Assembly: GCF_042665075.1 (NCBI RefSeq)
Contig: NZ_JBHTBR010000002.1
Location: 248,001-312,000, forward strand
Length of the DNA stretch: 64,000 nucleotides
Direction: 5' to 3'
Origin: Hirschia litorea
Lineage (GTDB): Bacteria > Pseudomonadota > Alphaproteobacteria > Caulobacterales > Hyphomonadaceae
The position numbers and the translations under genes were made by a program. Within the stretch, counting starts at the first letter, position 1; each line of letters opens with the position of its first letter. This document shows positions 17,599 to 26,218 of this stretch, piece by piece. Below the pieces are notes generated by a model that did not search any database, was not told where the DNA came from, and worked only from the letters and a program-made list of their open reading frames with translations.

Positions 17599-19638
17599 AT
17601 GTCAAAGATCAATCACAATCTCATCCGCGTTCGTTTGCCAGCAGCGTTTGCGGCGGCAGGGGTTACCTTGGCAGGAGCTTCGGGGATTTCCATTTCAGCA
17701 TTAAATTCTTCAAGTGCTGGCTTGAAAGATGTCGTTGAAGCAAAGCTTCCCTTGCTTAAAGCTTCAGATGATATGGGGTCGTCTTCGGGTGTTCTGAAAT
17801 CTGAAACGCGTGCATTTGCTGGTGCAGTTAGCGAAGTTGAACGTGCCGAATCCATGAGTGAGCTCGTATCTCTTCTTTCTAATATAGATGAAAATATTGC
17901 GCAGTTGAACGCCGCAGAAGATGTGGGCGATCTTGGGCAAGTTGTAGCGGCTGTAAGTGATATGCAAGCTGCTGTTGATAGTTTGAATATTGTTGTTTCT
18001 GATCGCATTGCTGTAGATGGTCGTCTTGCCAATGCAATGGCTAAAGCACGCGATTTACGTGCAGCAGTCGTAAATGCTGTTGAAACACAGCTCGATAGCG
18101 CTGAAGAAGGTGACATTGAAACCTTGCTGCGGATCAGTCTTTCTGCAAACACAATGAATTCATTATTTGGTGAGGTTGAACTCGCGTCGGCTGTTGATGA
18201 TATCGCTGCGCTAGAGGACAAACTGATCGACCAAGTTGATGAGATTACAGTAAATATTGCTATTCTTGGTTCTGGCGCAAGCAGCGCTTTAAAGGTTTCA
18301 GTGAAAGATTTGGTGGCGCTTGCAGATGGTGAAAACACTATCGCAGCAATGAAAACACAATCTATTCAATCGCAAATTCAAGCTGAAGAAATAGCCTCAC
18401 AAGCAAATTCTGCGGCAGAATCGCTTGCGACTGCGACAGTGCAGCTTGCGGAAGCTATTCGTTCGGACGCTGACGCGACCGCGAAATCCGCCTTGGGTAC
18501 AAACACAACAGCAACAACTTTGTTGATTTTGATGACTTTGGCTGCCTTGGCAGGTGCTGGTCTCATTGGGTATTTCTATGTTGAGCGTAGAATTTCAAAA
18601 CGTTTGACAAACTTAAACAACGCGATGGCGCGTCTTGCCAATGGCGAGTTTGATGTTGACCTAACAGGTACTGACGGAAAAGACGAAATTGGCCAAATGG
18701 CTGAAACTCTACGTGTTTTTGAAGAAAATGGTCGTGAGCGCTTGCGTCTGGAAGAGCAAACGAGACTTGAAGCTAAAGAGCGTGAAGTACGAACAAAACA
18801 AATTGACGGGTTTATCGAAGCGTTTGACGGTAAGATGCGCGATACATTTGAAGTTATGTCACGCGCGACTTCTGAGCTTCAAAATACAGCATCTGTTATG
18901 CGCGGGTCTGCTGAAAATGCGACTCACGAAACTGGGTCTGCTGCGAGTGCTGCGGATCAGGCTTCTCACAATGTGAATACTGTGGCGTCAGCAGCTGAAG
19001 AAATGTCAGCGTCGATTGCTGAAATCGCGAACCAAATTGTGCACTCAACGAAGATTGCGAAAGAAGCAGTTGATGAGATGCATGTCTCTAGTGAAAGTGT
19101 TCGTGGGTTAGATCGTGAAGCGGAAGCTATCGGTGAAGTTGTTGATTTGATTAACAATATTGCGGGTCAAACAAACCTTCTAGCATTGAATGCAACGATC
19201 GAAGCAGCACGTGCTGGTGAGGCAGGTAAAGGATTTGCGGTTGTTGCGAACGAAGTAAAGCAGCTTTCTAGCCAGACAAGTAAGGCGACTGAGCAGATTG
19301 CAAGTCAGATTGCGAGCATTCAGAATGCTTCAGGATCTGCTGTGTCTGTAATGAATAAAATCTCTACGTTAATCAGTGACATAGACACGATTTCTTCTTC
19401 TATTGCTTCAGCGATGGATCAGCAACGTGCGGCGATTATGGAGATTTCTCGTTCTGCACAGGAAGCTGCAAGTGGTGCGCAGAGTGTGAATGATTCAGTA
19501 CAATCATTGAGTGCAACAACGTCAGAAACTGGTCAATGTGCCCAACAAGTAGAAAGCGCATCCTCAGGATTGGCGATTGAAGCCGATGAACTTCAATCAT
19601 CTGTTGTGGACTTCCTTCACAAAGTTAGAACTGCTTAA
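17599..19638 (+). CDS. Methyl-accepting chemotaxis protein
   Basis: A 679-residue chemoreceptor. There is a membrane helix near residues 13-35, a long helical periplasmic sensor domain (about 36-300), a second membrane helix near 308-330, a HAMP linker (RRISKRLTNLNNAMARLANG) and a cytoplasmic four-helix bundle whose hairpin tip reads NNIAGQTNLLALNATIEAAR. The tip contacts CheA and CheW. The ligand cannot be inferred from sequence. No other chemotaxis gene is nearby, so it works with a che system elsewhere. Confidence 0.95.
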   Translation: MSKINHNLIRVRLPAAFAAAGVTLAGASGISISALNSSSAGLKDVVEAKLPLLKASDDMGSSSGVLKSETRAFAGAVSEVERAESMSELVSLLSNIDENIAQLNAAEDVGDLGQVVAAVSDMQAAVDSLNIVVSDRIAVDGRLANAMAKARDLRAAVVNAVETQLDSAEEGDIETLLRISLSANTMNSLFGEVELASAVDDIAALEDKLIDQVDEITVNIAILGSGASSALKVSVKDLVALADGENTIAAMKTQSIQSQIQAEEIASQANSAAESLATATVQLAEAIRSDADATAKSALGTNTTATTLLILMTLAALAGAGLIGYFYVERRISKRLTNLNNAMARLANGEFDVDLTGTDGKDEIGQMAETLRVFEENGRERLRLEEQTRLEAKEREVRTKQIDGFIEAFDGKMRDTFEVMSRATSELQNTASVMRGSAENATHETGSAASAADQASHNVNTVASAAEEMSASIAEIANQIVHSTKIAKEAVDEMHVSSESVRGLDREAEAIGEVVDLINNIAGQTNLLALNATIEAARAGEAGKGFAVVANEVKQLSSQTSKATEQIASQIASIQNASGSAVSVMNKISTLISDIDTISSSIASAMDQQRAAIMEISRSAQEAASGAQSVNDSVQSLSATTSETGQCAQQVESASSGLAIEADELQSSVVDFLHKVRTA

Positions 19639-19662
19639 TTTTAAAACGTTTTTTATCAAAAT

Positions 19663-19694
19663 AGCCTGTTGATTTTAAGTCGACAGGCTTTTTT
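19663..19694 (+). terminator. Intrinsic terminator after the chemoreceptor
   Basis: Stem AGCCTGT (19663-19669) and ACAGGCT (19683-19689) followed by TTTTT. Confidence 0.85.
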
Positions 19695-19843
19695 GTGCTT
19701 TGGTAATACGTGACTGGTGGTGAGGGATTGCCAGTGGTCTGCTGGCTGTCTGGTTGGCGTCTGGAAGTTTTCTGGTCTCGATGAGGTGCTGGGCTGGAGC
19801 CAAGCTGTTATGTGTAAGGCTTTCAACAGCTGGCTGATTGCAC

Positions 19844-19875
19844 AAAAAAGGCCGCACCCATGACGGATGCGACCT
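19844..19875 (-). terminator. Intrinsic terminator of sodB
   Basis: On the minus strand AGGTCGCA (19875-19868) pairs with TGCGGCCT (19856-19849) with one G-U pair, followed by a T tract (A run at 19844-19849 on the plus strand). Confidence 0.8.
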
Positions 19876-19926
19876 TATTTTTTAACAATTCAAGCCAAGC
19901 TTTTAAAAAGCCAAGCCATATTTTGC

Positions 19927-20517
19927 TTAGCTTGCGTCAGCAAGGTTTTGGTTCACAAAGTCCCAGTTCACCAATTCGTTCAAAAACACTTCAATGTATT
20001 TTGGACGTGCGTTTTGGTAATCGAGGTAATAAGCGTGCTCCCAGACATCCATAGTAAGAAGTGGTGTTACACCATCTTCTGTTAGAGGTGTCTCAGCGTT
20101 TGCTGTTTTGCGGACTTCGAGCTTGCCGTTTGCAAGTACAAGCCATGCCCAGCCTGAACCAAATTGAGTAGCACCGGCTGTTGAGAATGCATCTTTGAAT
20201 GCTTCGTAAGAACCAAAGTCTGCTTTGATTTTGTCAGCGATTGCACCAGTTGGCTCACCGCCGCCTTGTGGCTTCATAGAGTGCCAGAAAAATGTGTGGT
20301 TCCAGACTTGAGCAGCATTGTTGAATACGCCGCCATCAGAAGATTTAATGATGTCTTCAAGCGATTTACCAGCGAAGTCTGTGCCTTCAATCATTTTGTT
20401 CAAGTTTGTCACATATGCGTTGTGGTGCTTTGCGTGGTGAAAGCTAAAAGTGTTCGCTGACATGTGAGGTTCTAGAGCATCAGTAGGGTATGGAAGTGCA
20501 GGAAGTTCGAAAGCCAT
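19927..20517 (-). CDS. sodB: Superoxide dismutase, Fe-type
   Basis: A 196-residue Fe/Mn-family dismutase that converts superoxide to oxygen and peroxide in the cytoplasm. The metal ligands are His27, His74, Asp157 and His161 (DVWEHAYYLDY). Gln70 in AAQVWNHTFFWHSM occupies the position of the FeSOD active-site Gln, which favours iron over manganese. The start ATG follows AGAGGAC with good spacing. It is monocistronic with its own terminator. Confidence 0.96.
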   Translation of the reverse strand: MAFELPALPYPTDALEPHMSANTFSFHHAKHHNAYVTNLNKMIEGTDFAGKSLEDIIKSSDGGVFNNAAQVWNHTFFWHSMKPQGGGEPTGAIADKIKADFGSYEAFKDAFSTAGATQFGSGWAWLVLANGKLEVRKTANAETPLTEDGVTPLLTMDVWEHAYYLDYQNARPKYIEVFLNELVNWDFVNQNLADAS

Positions 20518-20581
20518 TGGAATGTCCTCTTTTTTTTAATGAACAGCTAGATATATAACGCTACTGTCCATATATGGTTTC

Positions 20582-21274
20582 ATGACCAATACGACTAGCC
20601 CCCAAATCCGCGCATCCGCCAAAGAGCTGGAAATTAAACTAAAATCTTCTGATGAAGATCGTTGGTTAGCCAGTAGATGTGCACCAAAAGCCAAACGCGA
20701 CAAGATTGTTGCCCTTTATTCGCTCGTTCACGAACTTGAGCGCGCGCTTGGAGTTTCTGAACCGATGCTTGGGCGAATCCGAGTTCAGTGGTGGCGCGAG
20801 GTTTTAGAGCAAATTTTTTCTGGCGGAGTCGTACGTTCGCATGATTTAGCTTTTGCGTTGAAAGATGAGTTTGGCGACATGTCAAACATGAAGCCCATGC
20901 TGGATGAGCTGCTCAATGCATATGATGATGTATTAGATGGTGTTGAAAACGCCGACAAACCGCCGCGCATGGAGACGGGCGCTTGGATTGCATTGTGTGC
21001 AGCAAAGGTTTTAGACCAAGAGGCTGGTCCATATGAGGATGCTATAGCTGCTTGTGGTCGAGGTTATATTTCCGCGCGTATTGGTAGTCCATGCGCTGCC
21101 CCGCGACTAGAGGCAGTTCAGCAAGCTTTCCCAACAATACCGCCAGCATTCGGTAGCGCGGTTTTGTATGTCGCGACAATGCCTGCCTATATGACTGGAA
21201 AAGGTATTTCCGCATTGGGACGCCGTTGGAGCATATTCAAAGCGATGGCGAGCGGGAAAATCAGTAAACTTTAA
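20582..21274 (+). CDS. NDUFAF6-like squalene/phytoene synthase family protein
   Basis: A 230-residue member of the trans-isoprenyl diphosphate synthase fold. The block ALYSLVHELERAL-x4-EPMLGRIRVQWWREVLE is the family core. The Asp-rich DxxxD metal motifs of active squalene/phytoene synthases are not preserved, and no carotenoid or hopanoid genes are nearby. This profile matches the NDUFAF6 group, whose eukaryotic member helps assemble respiratory complex I. I infer an assembly role rather than isoprenoid synthesis. Confidence 0.75.
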   Translation: MTNTTSPQIRASAKELEIKLKSSDEDRWLASRCAPKAKRDKIVALYSLVHELERALGVSEPMLGRIRVQWWREVLEQIFSGGVVRSHDLAFALKDEFGDMSNMKPMLDELLNAYDDVLDGVENADKPPRMETGAWIALCAAKVLDQEAGPYEDAIAACGRGYISARIGSPCAAPRLEAVQQAFPTIPPAFGSAVLYVATMPAYMTGKGISALGRRWSIFKAMASGKISKL

Positions 21275-21385
21275 AGCTGGATAAATGCGCCGTATCGATT
21301 CGGGTGCGTTAATTAAGGAACATCGTGACTTCTGAGGAGTTGGTTTGAGGCAATAAAGCTGCGGATCAAATTTTGGAAGTTCAGA

Positions 21386-22762
21386 ATGTCACAGATTTCG
21401 ACCATAAACCCTTATACCGAATCCACGCTTAAAACTTACGCATTGATGCAGTCGACAGCCGCTTTCAGCAAAGTAGAAGCCTGTCATGAAGCCTTCTTAA
21501 AATGGCGTCAAACCATGCACGAAGAGCGTGCTCAATATCTCTTTAAAATAGCTAAAGGTTTACGAGATCGCTCTGAGGATCTGGCCAAGTTAATGACGGA
21601 GGAGACTGGGAAGTTATTGCGGGATGGCGCAATGGAAGTGGAGCTGTGTGCTCGGATTTTTGAGTATACAGCAGAGCATGGGCCTTCAATGTTGGCTGAT
21701 GAGGCGCGCACTCACTCAGGCGGAAAGAAGAAAGGCTGGGTTACATATTCGCCAATCGGAGTGATTTATAGCATTCAGCCTTGGAATTTTCCGATCTATC
21801 AACCCGTCCGTGTGTTAGCTGCAAACTTGATGGCTGGTAATGGTGTCGTGCTAAAGCATGCAAGCATTTGTACGGGGAGTGGGCTTCTTCTGGAGGAAGT
21901 CTGCCGAGATGCCGGTCTGCCGGCAAGTCTTTTCCAAGTCTTAGTTATAGATCACGATACATCCGATAAGGTTATTCAGCATGATCTTGTTAGAGCCGTT
22001 ACGATGACGGGCAGTGATGATGCTGGCCGCCATATTGCTCAGACTGCGGCTGCAGAACTTAAGAAAACTGTTTTGGAGCTAGGTTCTAATGACGCTTATC
22101 TGGTCTTAGAAGATGCTGATATAGAACTTGCTGTAAAGACCTCGGTTCAGGGACGATTATTTAATAACGGCGAAACATGTGTATCTGCAAAAAGGTTTGT
22201 GGTTACTGACAAAGTTTACGATGCTTTTAGAAGTGCTTTCGTTGAGCAGATGCAGGCCATTAGAATGGGTGATCCGATGGATGATCACACTCAACTAGGT
22301 CCGCTTTCAAGCAAAGAACAATTTGAAACAATATCGGAGCAAGTGAGTAAAAGTGTTGATGCTGGTGCAAAGATATTGTGCGGAGGCAATCCACCAGAGC
22401 GAACGGGGTATTTCTATCCAGCTACAGTGTTAGATAATTGTGCACCGGGAATGCCTGCTTATGATGATGAGCTTTTTGGCCCTGTCGCATCATTGATACG
22501 TGCCAAGGATGATGACGACGCGATGCGCATTGCCAATGATAGCCGATATGGGCTTGGTGGCGGAATATTCAGTAAAGACCAAGACAAAGCACTACGCTTA
22601 GCACGCAATCATTTTGACACTGGGATGGTTAGAATAAATTCGTTCGGTGCTGCTGATGTGAATATGCCTTTTGGGGGCGTCAAAAATTCTGGGTATGGCC
22701 GTGAACATGGTGGCTTTGGAATCAAAGAGTTCGTCAACGCGAAGGCGATCTACCTTTCTTAA
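21386..22762 (+). CDS. NAD(P)-dependent aldehyde dehydrogenase (succinate-semialdehyde dehydrogenase-like)
   Basis: A 458-residue ALDH. The catalytic Cys lies in FNNGETCVSAKRF, the general-base Glu in VLELGSNDAYLVLEDADIE, and the cofactor-binding Asn in IQPWNFPIYQPVR. The closest general type by eye is the short succinate-semialdehyde/aldehyde dehydrogenase group that begins with an INPYTE block. The exact substrate cannot be read from sequence. It is followed 36 bases later by an NAD(P)-binding oxidoreductase on the same strand, probably co-transcribed. Confidence 0.88.
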   Translation: MSQISTINPYTESTLKTYALMQSTAAFSKVEACHEAFLKWRQTMHEERAQYLFKIAKGLRDRSEDLAKLMTEETGKLLRDGAMEVELCARIFEYTAEHGPSMLADEARTHSGGKKKGWVTYSPIGVIYSIQPWNFPIYQPVRVLAANLMAGNGVVLKHASICTGSGLLLEEVCRDAGLPASLFQVLVIDHDTSDKVIQHDLVRAVTMTGSDDAGRHIAQTAAAELKKTVLELGSNDAYLVLEDADIELAVKTSVQGRLFNNGETCVSAKRFVVTDKVYDAFRSAFVEQMQAIRMGDPMDDHTQLGPLSSKEQFETISEQVSKSVDAGAKILCGGNPPERTGYFYPATVLDNCAPGMPAYDDELFGPVASLIRAKDDDDAMRIANDSRYGLGGGIFSKDQDKALRLARNHFDTGMVRINSFGAADVNMPFGGVKNSGYGREHGGFGIKEFVNAKAIYLS

Positions 22763-22798
22763 ATTCGTACACCCAACTCAACTGAAAAGGAGAATGCA

Positions 22799-23398
22799 AT
22801 GAATGTACTTGTCGCTGGTGCGACCGGAAATACTGGTCAACGTCTTGTCCGTGAATTGGTGTCACGTGGACATAATCCAATCGCTTTGGTTCGAGAAAGC
22901 TCTGACACATCAAGTCTTCCTGCAAACGTTCAGCTGCGCCAAGGGGACCTGACGGATCTCTCCGATAACGTATGCGATGGCTGTGATTCTGTTGTGTTTG
23001 CCGCTGGTTCTGGTGGCAATACGAGCGCTGAAATGACAGATAAAGTGGATCGTGATGGTGCTAAAAGGCTTACCGATATTGCGGCCAAGTCAGACGTGAA
23101 ACGGTTTGTTATGTTGAGTTCAGTGGGAGCAGAGTTTCCACCGAAGGAAGGTCAGATGGCTCGCTATCTACAAGCCAAGCATGAGGCAGATGAGCATTTA
23201 ATGCAATCGGGACTGGAGCATGCGATACTTCGCCCGGTGTCTCTAACTGATGATGATGGTGTACGAAATATGGTGTTCGGACAGGCCGTTGATCCCAAGG
23301 CGAAAGCTGCGCGCGGTGATGTCGCTGCTGTACTGGCGCGTGCGGTTGATGAGGATCAATGGGTAGGTGCTCCGATTGTGATGCAATCGCATTTGTAA
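22799..23398 (+). CDS. NAD(P)-binding atypical SDR (NmrA/YwnB-like)
   Basis: A 199-residue atypical short-chain dehydrogenase. The N-terminal VLVAGATGNTGQRLVRELVSRGH is the G-x-x-G-x-x-G dinucleotide loop of the NmrA/HSCARG type. VMLSSVGAEFPP replaces the catalytic Ser region, and the classical YxxxK is reduced to YLQAKHEADE. It could be a redox sensor or a reductase. A very good AAGGAG ribosome site precedes ATG 22799. Confidence 0.85.
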   Translation: MNVLVAGATGNTGQRLVRELVSRGHNPIALVRESSDTSSLPANVQLRQGDLTDLSDNVCDGCDSVVFAAGSGGNTSAEMTDKVDRDGAKRLTDIAAKSDVKRFVMLSSVGAEFPPKEGQMARYLQAKHEADEHLMQSGLEHAILRPVSLTDDDGVRNMVFGQAVDPKAKAARGDVAAVLARAVDEDQWVGAPIVMQSHL

Positions 23399-23418
23399 TC
23401 AGTAGGTTAGGTTAAAAT

Positions 23419-23453
23419 AAGGCCCGCACGATTTGATGTTGTGCGGGCCTTTT
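23419..23453. terminator. Intrinsic terminator shared by convergent genes
   Basis: Perfect 11-base stem (AAGGCCCGCAC at 23419-23429, GTGCGGGCCTT at 23441-23451) with a T run on the plus side and an A/T-rich flank on the other. Confidence 0.8.
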
Positions 23454-23464
23454 ATGTTTTGAAA

Positions 23465-24232
23465 TTACTTCACCAGTTTATCTGCTAGTTCGTTGATACC
23501 GTTGACGATGAAGTCAGGTTGCTGTGCGAGTGGGTAGAGGGCTTTGCCTGGACGGGCTACGAATACGGCTTGCATGTTGGCTGCTTTGGCTCCGGCAATA
23601 TCCCATCCATGCGCTGCGACGAGCATGGCGTCTTCAGGTGCAATTTCCATTTTTTTCAATGCCCATTCATAGGCCGCCAGATTTGGTTTGTAGATTTTGA
23701 TGTCCTCAATGCTCAAGCGTTGGTCGAAATAGGAAGTGAGACCTGCAAATTCAAATTGAGCTTTAACACCCGCATTTGATGAGTTTGTGAGGCTGACAAT
23801 TGTGTAGCCGGCTGCTTTGAGGCGTTTGAGTCCGTCTATGACATCTGGGTGCGGCGGCAAGGATGTAAGAGGTGTCGCGATAGCGGTCTTGGCAGCTTCT
23901 GGGGTGATATCGATATTGTTGTTTTGGGCTACCATCATGAGAGCGGCGACGCCAATCTCTCCAAAACCGTGATATTGGCCTGTGCTTGTGTCTACGAGCG
24001 AATGATGAAGCATTGTGGAGAACCATAGCGCCATCAAATCTTCGCGCCCTCCAAGAGCTTGGCTGACGGAAGACTTCATCGCGTCGAGGTCAAGAAGAGT
24101 TTCGTTGACATCGAAAAAGATAACTTTGGGAGACATGTTTTCAGGCTCCGCGATAGCTTTGGAGAAAATGGGGGTGAGGCTGATTGAGACAGCAATAATA
24201 GCCAGTTGGCCAAGACGTTTTAGGGAGTTCAT
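23465..24232 (-). CDS. Haloacid dehalogenase type II-like HAD hydrolase with signal peptide
   Basis: A 255-residue HAD-family protein resembling (S)-2-haloacid dehalogenases. Motif I is FFDVNETLLDL with the nucleophile Asp. Motif II is SLTNSS, motif III is the Lys in IKIYKPNLAAYEWAL, and AAHGWDIAGAKAANM is the last block. The first ~28 residues form a convincing signal peptide (ending SKAIAEP), which suggests a periplasmic enzyme, unusual for the family. A start at ATG 24136 (residue 33), preceded by GGAG, would give a cytoplasmic protein instead. Substrate unknown. Confidence 0.82.
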   Translation of the reverse strand: MNSLKRLGQLAIIAVSISLTPIFSKAIAEPENMSPKVIFFDVNETLLDLDAMKSSVSQALGGREDLMALWFSTMLHHSLVDTSTGQYHGFGEIGVAALMMVAQNNNIDITPEAAKTAIATPLTSLPPHPDVIDGLKRLKAAGYTIVSLTNSSNAGVKAQFEFAGLTSYFDQRLSIEDIKIYKPNLAAYEWALKKMEIAPEDAMLVAAHGWDIAGAKAANMQAVFVARPGKALYPLAQQPDFIVNGINELADKLVK

Positions 24233-24428
24233 GGGAGGCTCTTTTTATACGTTTATATTATTCTGATTTTTAACATCTGCAGCCAGCCTGGCCAATGCAA
24301 GGAGGTTGCACACGCAGCACACTTACGTTCACTTTATCGAGAGCGAGATAAGTCATAATTGGTACGGTATGCTTGTATAAGTCTCGATCTCTGCAAGGGT
24401 GAGACTTTAGATTAAGTGAGGGGATGAC

Positions 24429-24662
24429 ATGAAGTCGGACAACAAACAAAAAATGAAACAGCTAGCCCTATGGTTGTATGGCCGTATGGGGCAAATGGCA
24501 TGCTTCTTCGCAGGTGGGATGCTGCTAATTGGAGAGGAGGCTAAATACAATCAACGCTGGCCAACGATCGTGATCGGGATCGTAATTTTAGTATGTGGTT
24601 TGGTTTTGCGGCAGCAAATGATCTATAGAGAGACATCACAAAGTTTGAAGAGTGACATTTAA
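24429..24662 (+). CDS. Small two-helix membrane protein, unknown
   Basis: A 77-residue protein with a basic N-terminus and two hydrophobic segments (MACFFAGGMLLIG and TIVIGIVILVCGLVL). A GAGGGG ribosome site lies a few bases before ATG 24429, which supports translation. I recognise no family. It stands alone between a divergent dehalogenase and a convergent RimK fusion. Confidence 0.6.
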   Translation: MKSDNKQKMKQLALWLYGRMGQMACFFAGGMLLIGEEAKYNQRWPTIVIGIVILVCGLVLRQQMIYRETSQSLKSDI

Positions 24663-24673
24663 ACTGTCACTCT
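24649..24673. terminator. Inverted repeat at a convergent gene end
   Basis: Perfect 9-base repeat AGAGTGACA (24649-24657) and TGTCACTCT (24665-24673) spanning the stop of the small membrane protein and lying just before the end of the RimK fusion. There is no T tract, so the termination function is uncertain. Confidence 0.4.
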
Positions 24674-24682
24674 CCTAAAGCA

Positions 24683-26083
24683 TTAGCTTGGTTTTGCGCT
24701 GCGTGTACGAATAGCTGTGTTTACAACCGGTGCGTGAAGCTCAATATGTTCAATCATCATTGAGGCAACATCTTTTTTGGTCGTATTCTCAATTCCCTCA
24801 AGGCCGGGAGAGGAGTTCACTTCTAAAATTTTCGGTCCGGTTGAGGATTGGAGTATATCTACGCCTGCAACAGAAAGCCCCATAACTTTGGAGGCTTTAA
24901 TTGCGACCTTTTTTTCCTCTACTGAAAGCTTAATGACACTGGCTGAACCGCCACGATGCAGGTTTGAACGAAACTCACCTTCAGCACCTTGACGTTTGAT
25001 GGCACCGACAACTTTATTGCCAACCACAAAACAACGTACATCTGCGCCGCCAGCTTCTTTGACAAATTCCTGCACTAGGAAGTTTGCTTCCAGACCACGG
25101 AAGGCATCAATAAGGCTTTCAGCAGCTTTTTTTGTTTCGGCCAATACGACGCCTTTGCCTTGTGTTGATTCAAGGAGTTTTACTACAACAGCGCCATTGC
25201 CTGCCAAAGAGATGAGGTCTTTGGTGTCTTTAGGGCTTGAGGCGAAAGCTGTTGCGGGCATGCCTATACGGTGGCGTGCAAGCAATTGGTGTGCGTATAG
25301 TTTGTCACGTGAGACGCCAATAGATTGTGCTGAGTTTAAACAATAGGCACCCATCATTTCAAACTGTCGCAAAACGGCCATGCCGTAGAATGTCATACTC
25401 GCACCAATGCGCGGAATAACGGCATCGTATTGCGGTAGTGGTTTGCCGTCATAGTGTACTTCTGGCTGCTGGGCATTGATCGCCATATAGCAGCGGCGCG
25501 TATCGATCATTTCTATATGATGGCCGCGCTGTTCAGCTGCTTCTTTGAGGCGCTGACAGGAATAGTTATTGGGTTCACGTGTGAGCAGTGCAATACGCAG
25601 CGGGCGCTTGGCGGCTTTCTTACGCGGAAAACCCTTATAGAGGTCGTAAGAGAGTTTAGGCTGGATAAAGCTCTCTGCTGGGAGAACAGCCATATCTTCA
25701 GTGATAGACGTCCGACCAAAAAGCATTCGATAGGCCATTGTTTCGCGGTTTGTCAGCGTCACTTGGATGGGCCATTTCTGGTCGCCAAATTGTACATTCG
25801 TCGAGATAACATAGCGAAGTTCGGTTTCACCGTTTGAAGATGTGACTTCGCGGCGGTCTACGATGGGGGCCGCACACACAACTTCAAGGTCTGGATCGTC
25901 TGGATTTGGGCGTAAGGTAAAGCGAATTTGAGGTTTGGAAATAGATCCAAATGGCTCTACAGCATGCGCGTGAAGTGCTGATGTTTTTGCGCCTGTATCG
26001 ACTTTGGCACGGATTGCAGGAAGGCCAAGGTCAGGCAGGCTTAACCACTCTTCCCAGCCAAGCTTTAAGGGTGTGTCGCTCAT
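24683..26083 (-). CDS. RimB-like protease domain fused to RimK-family ATP-grasp ligase
   Basis: A 466-residue two-domain protein. Residues ~1-150 form a retropepsin-like domain of the ATP-dependent zinc protease/RimB type, with the active-site block KVDTGAKTSALHA at 27-39. Residues ~160-455 are a RimK ATP-grasp ligase, with LESTQGKGVVLAE as the glycine-rich ATP loop and ILEVNSSPGLEGIE as the metal-binding end. In E. coli RimK adds glutamates to ribosomal protein S6; RimB-type proteases remove them. The fusion places writer and trimmer in one chain. The actual substrate here is unknown. Confidence 0.88.
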   Translation of the reverse strand: MSDTPLKLGWEEWLSLPDLGLPAIRAKVDTGAKTSALHAHAVEPFGSISKPQIRFTLRPNPDDPDLEVVCAAPIVDRREVTSSNGETELRYVISTNVQFGDQKWPIQVTLTNRETMAYRMLFGRTSITEDMAVLPAESFIQPKLSYDLYKGFPRKKAAKRPLRIALLTREPNNYSCQRLKEAAEQRGHHIEMIDTRRCYMAINAQQPEVHYDGKPLPQYDAVIPRIGASMTFYGMAVLRQFEMMGAYCLNSAQSIGVSRDKLYAHQLLARHRIGMPATAFASSPKDTKDLISLAGNGAVVVKLLESTQGKGVVLAETKKAAESLIDAFRGLEANFLVQEFVKEAGGADVRCFVVGNKVVGAIKRQGAEGEFRSNLHRGGSASVIKLSVEEKKVAIKASKVMGLSVAGVDILQSSTGPKILEVNSSPGLEGIENTTKKDVASMMIEHIELHAPVVNTAIRTRSAKPS

Positions 26084-26218
26084 AGCAATCTCTTACGTGT
26101 CTAAGTGTTAGGTGTAGAAAAATATAGCAGCCAACCAGCCAAGACTTCGTGAGGCCTTACAGCTGACTGCTATTCTAATTCGTGGATGAATGCGACCCCT
26201 AAATTTACACCAATCTAT

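Noticed and set aside
19675..19857. 60-codon open frame on the minus strand between the chemoreceptor and sodB
   Set aside because: No ribosome site, overlaps the CTGG-rich stretch and terminators; composition not protein-like.
20582..21274. Carotenoid or hopanoid synthesis gene
   Set aside because: Missing Asp-rich catalytic motifs and no isoprenoid neighbours.
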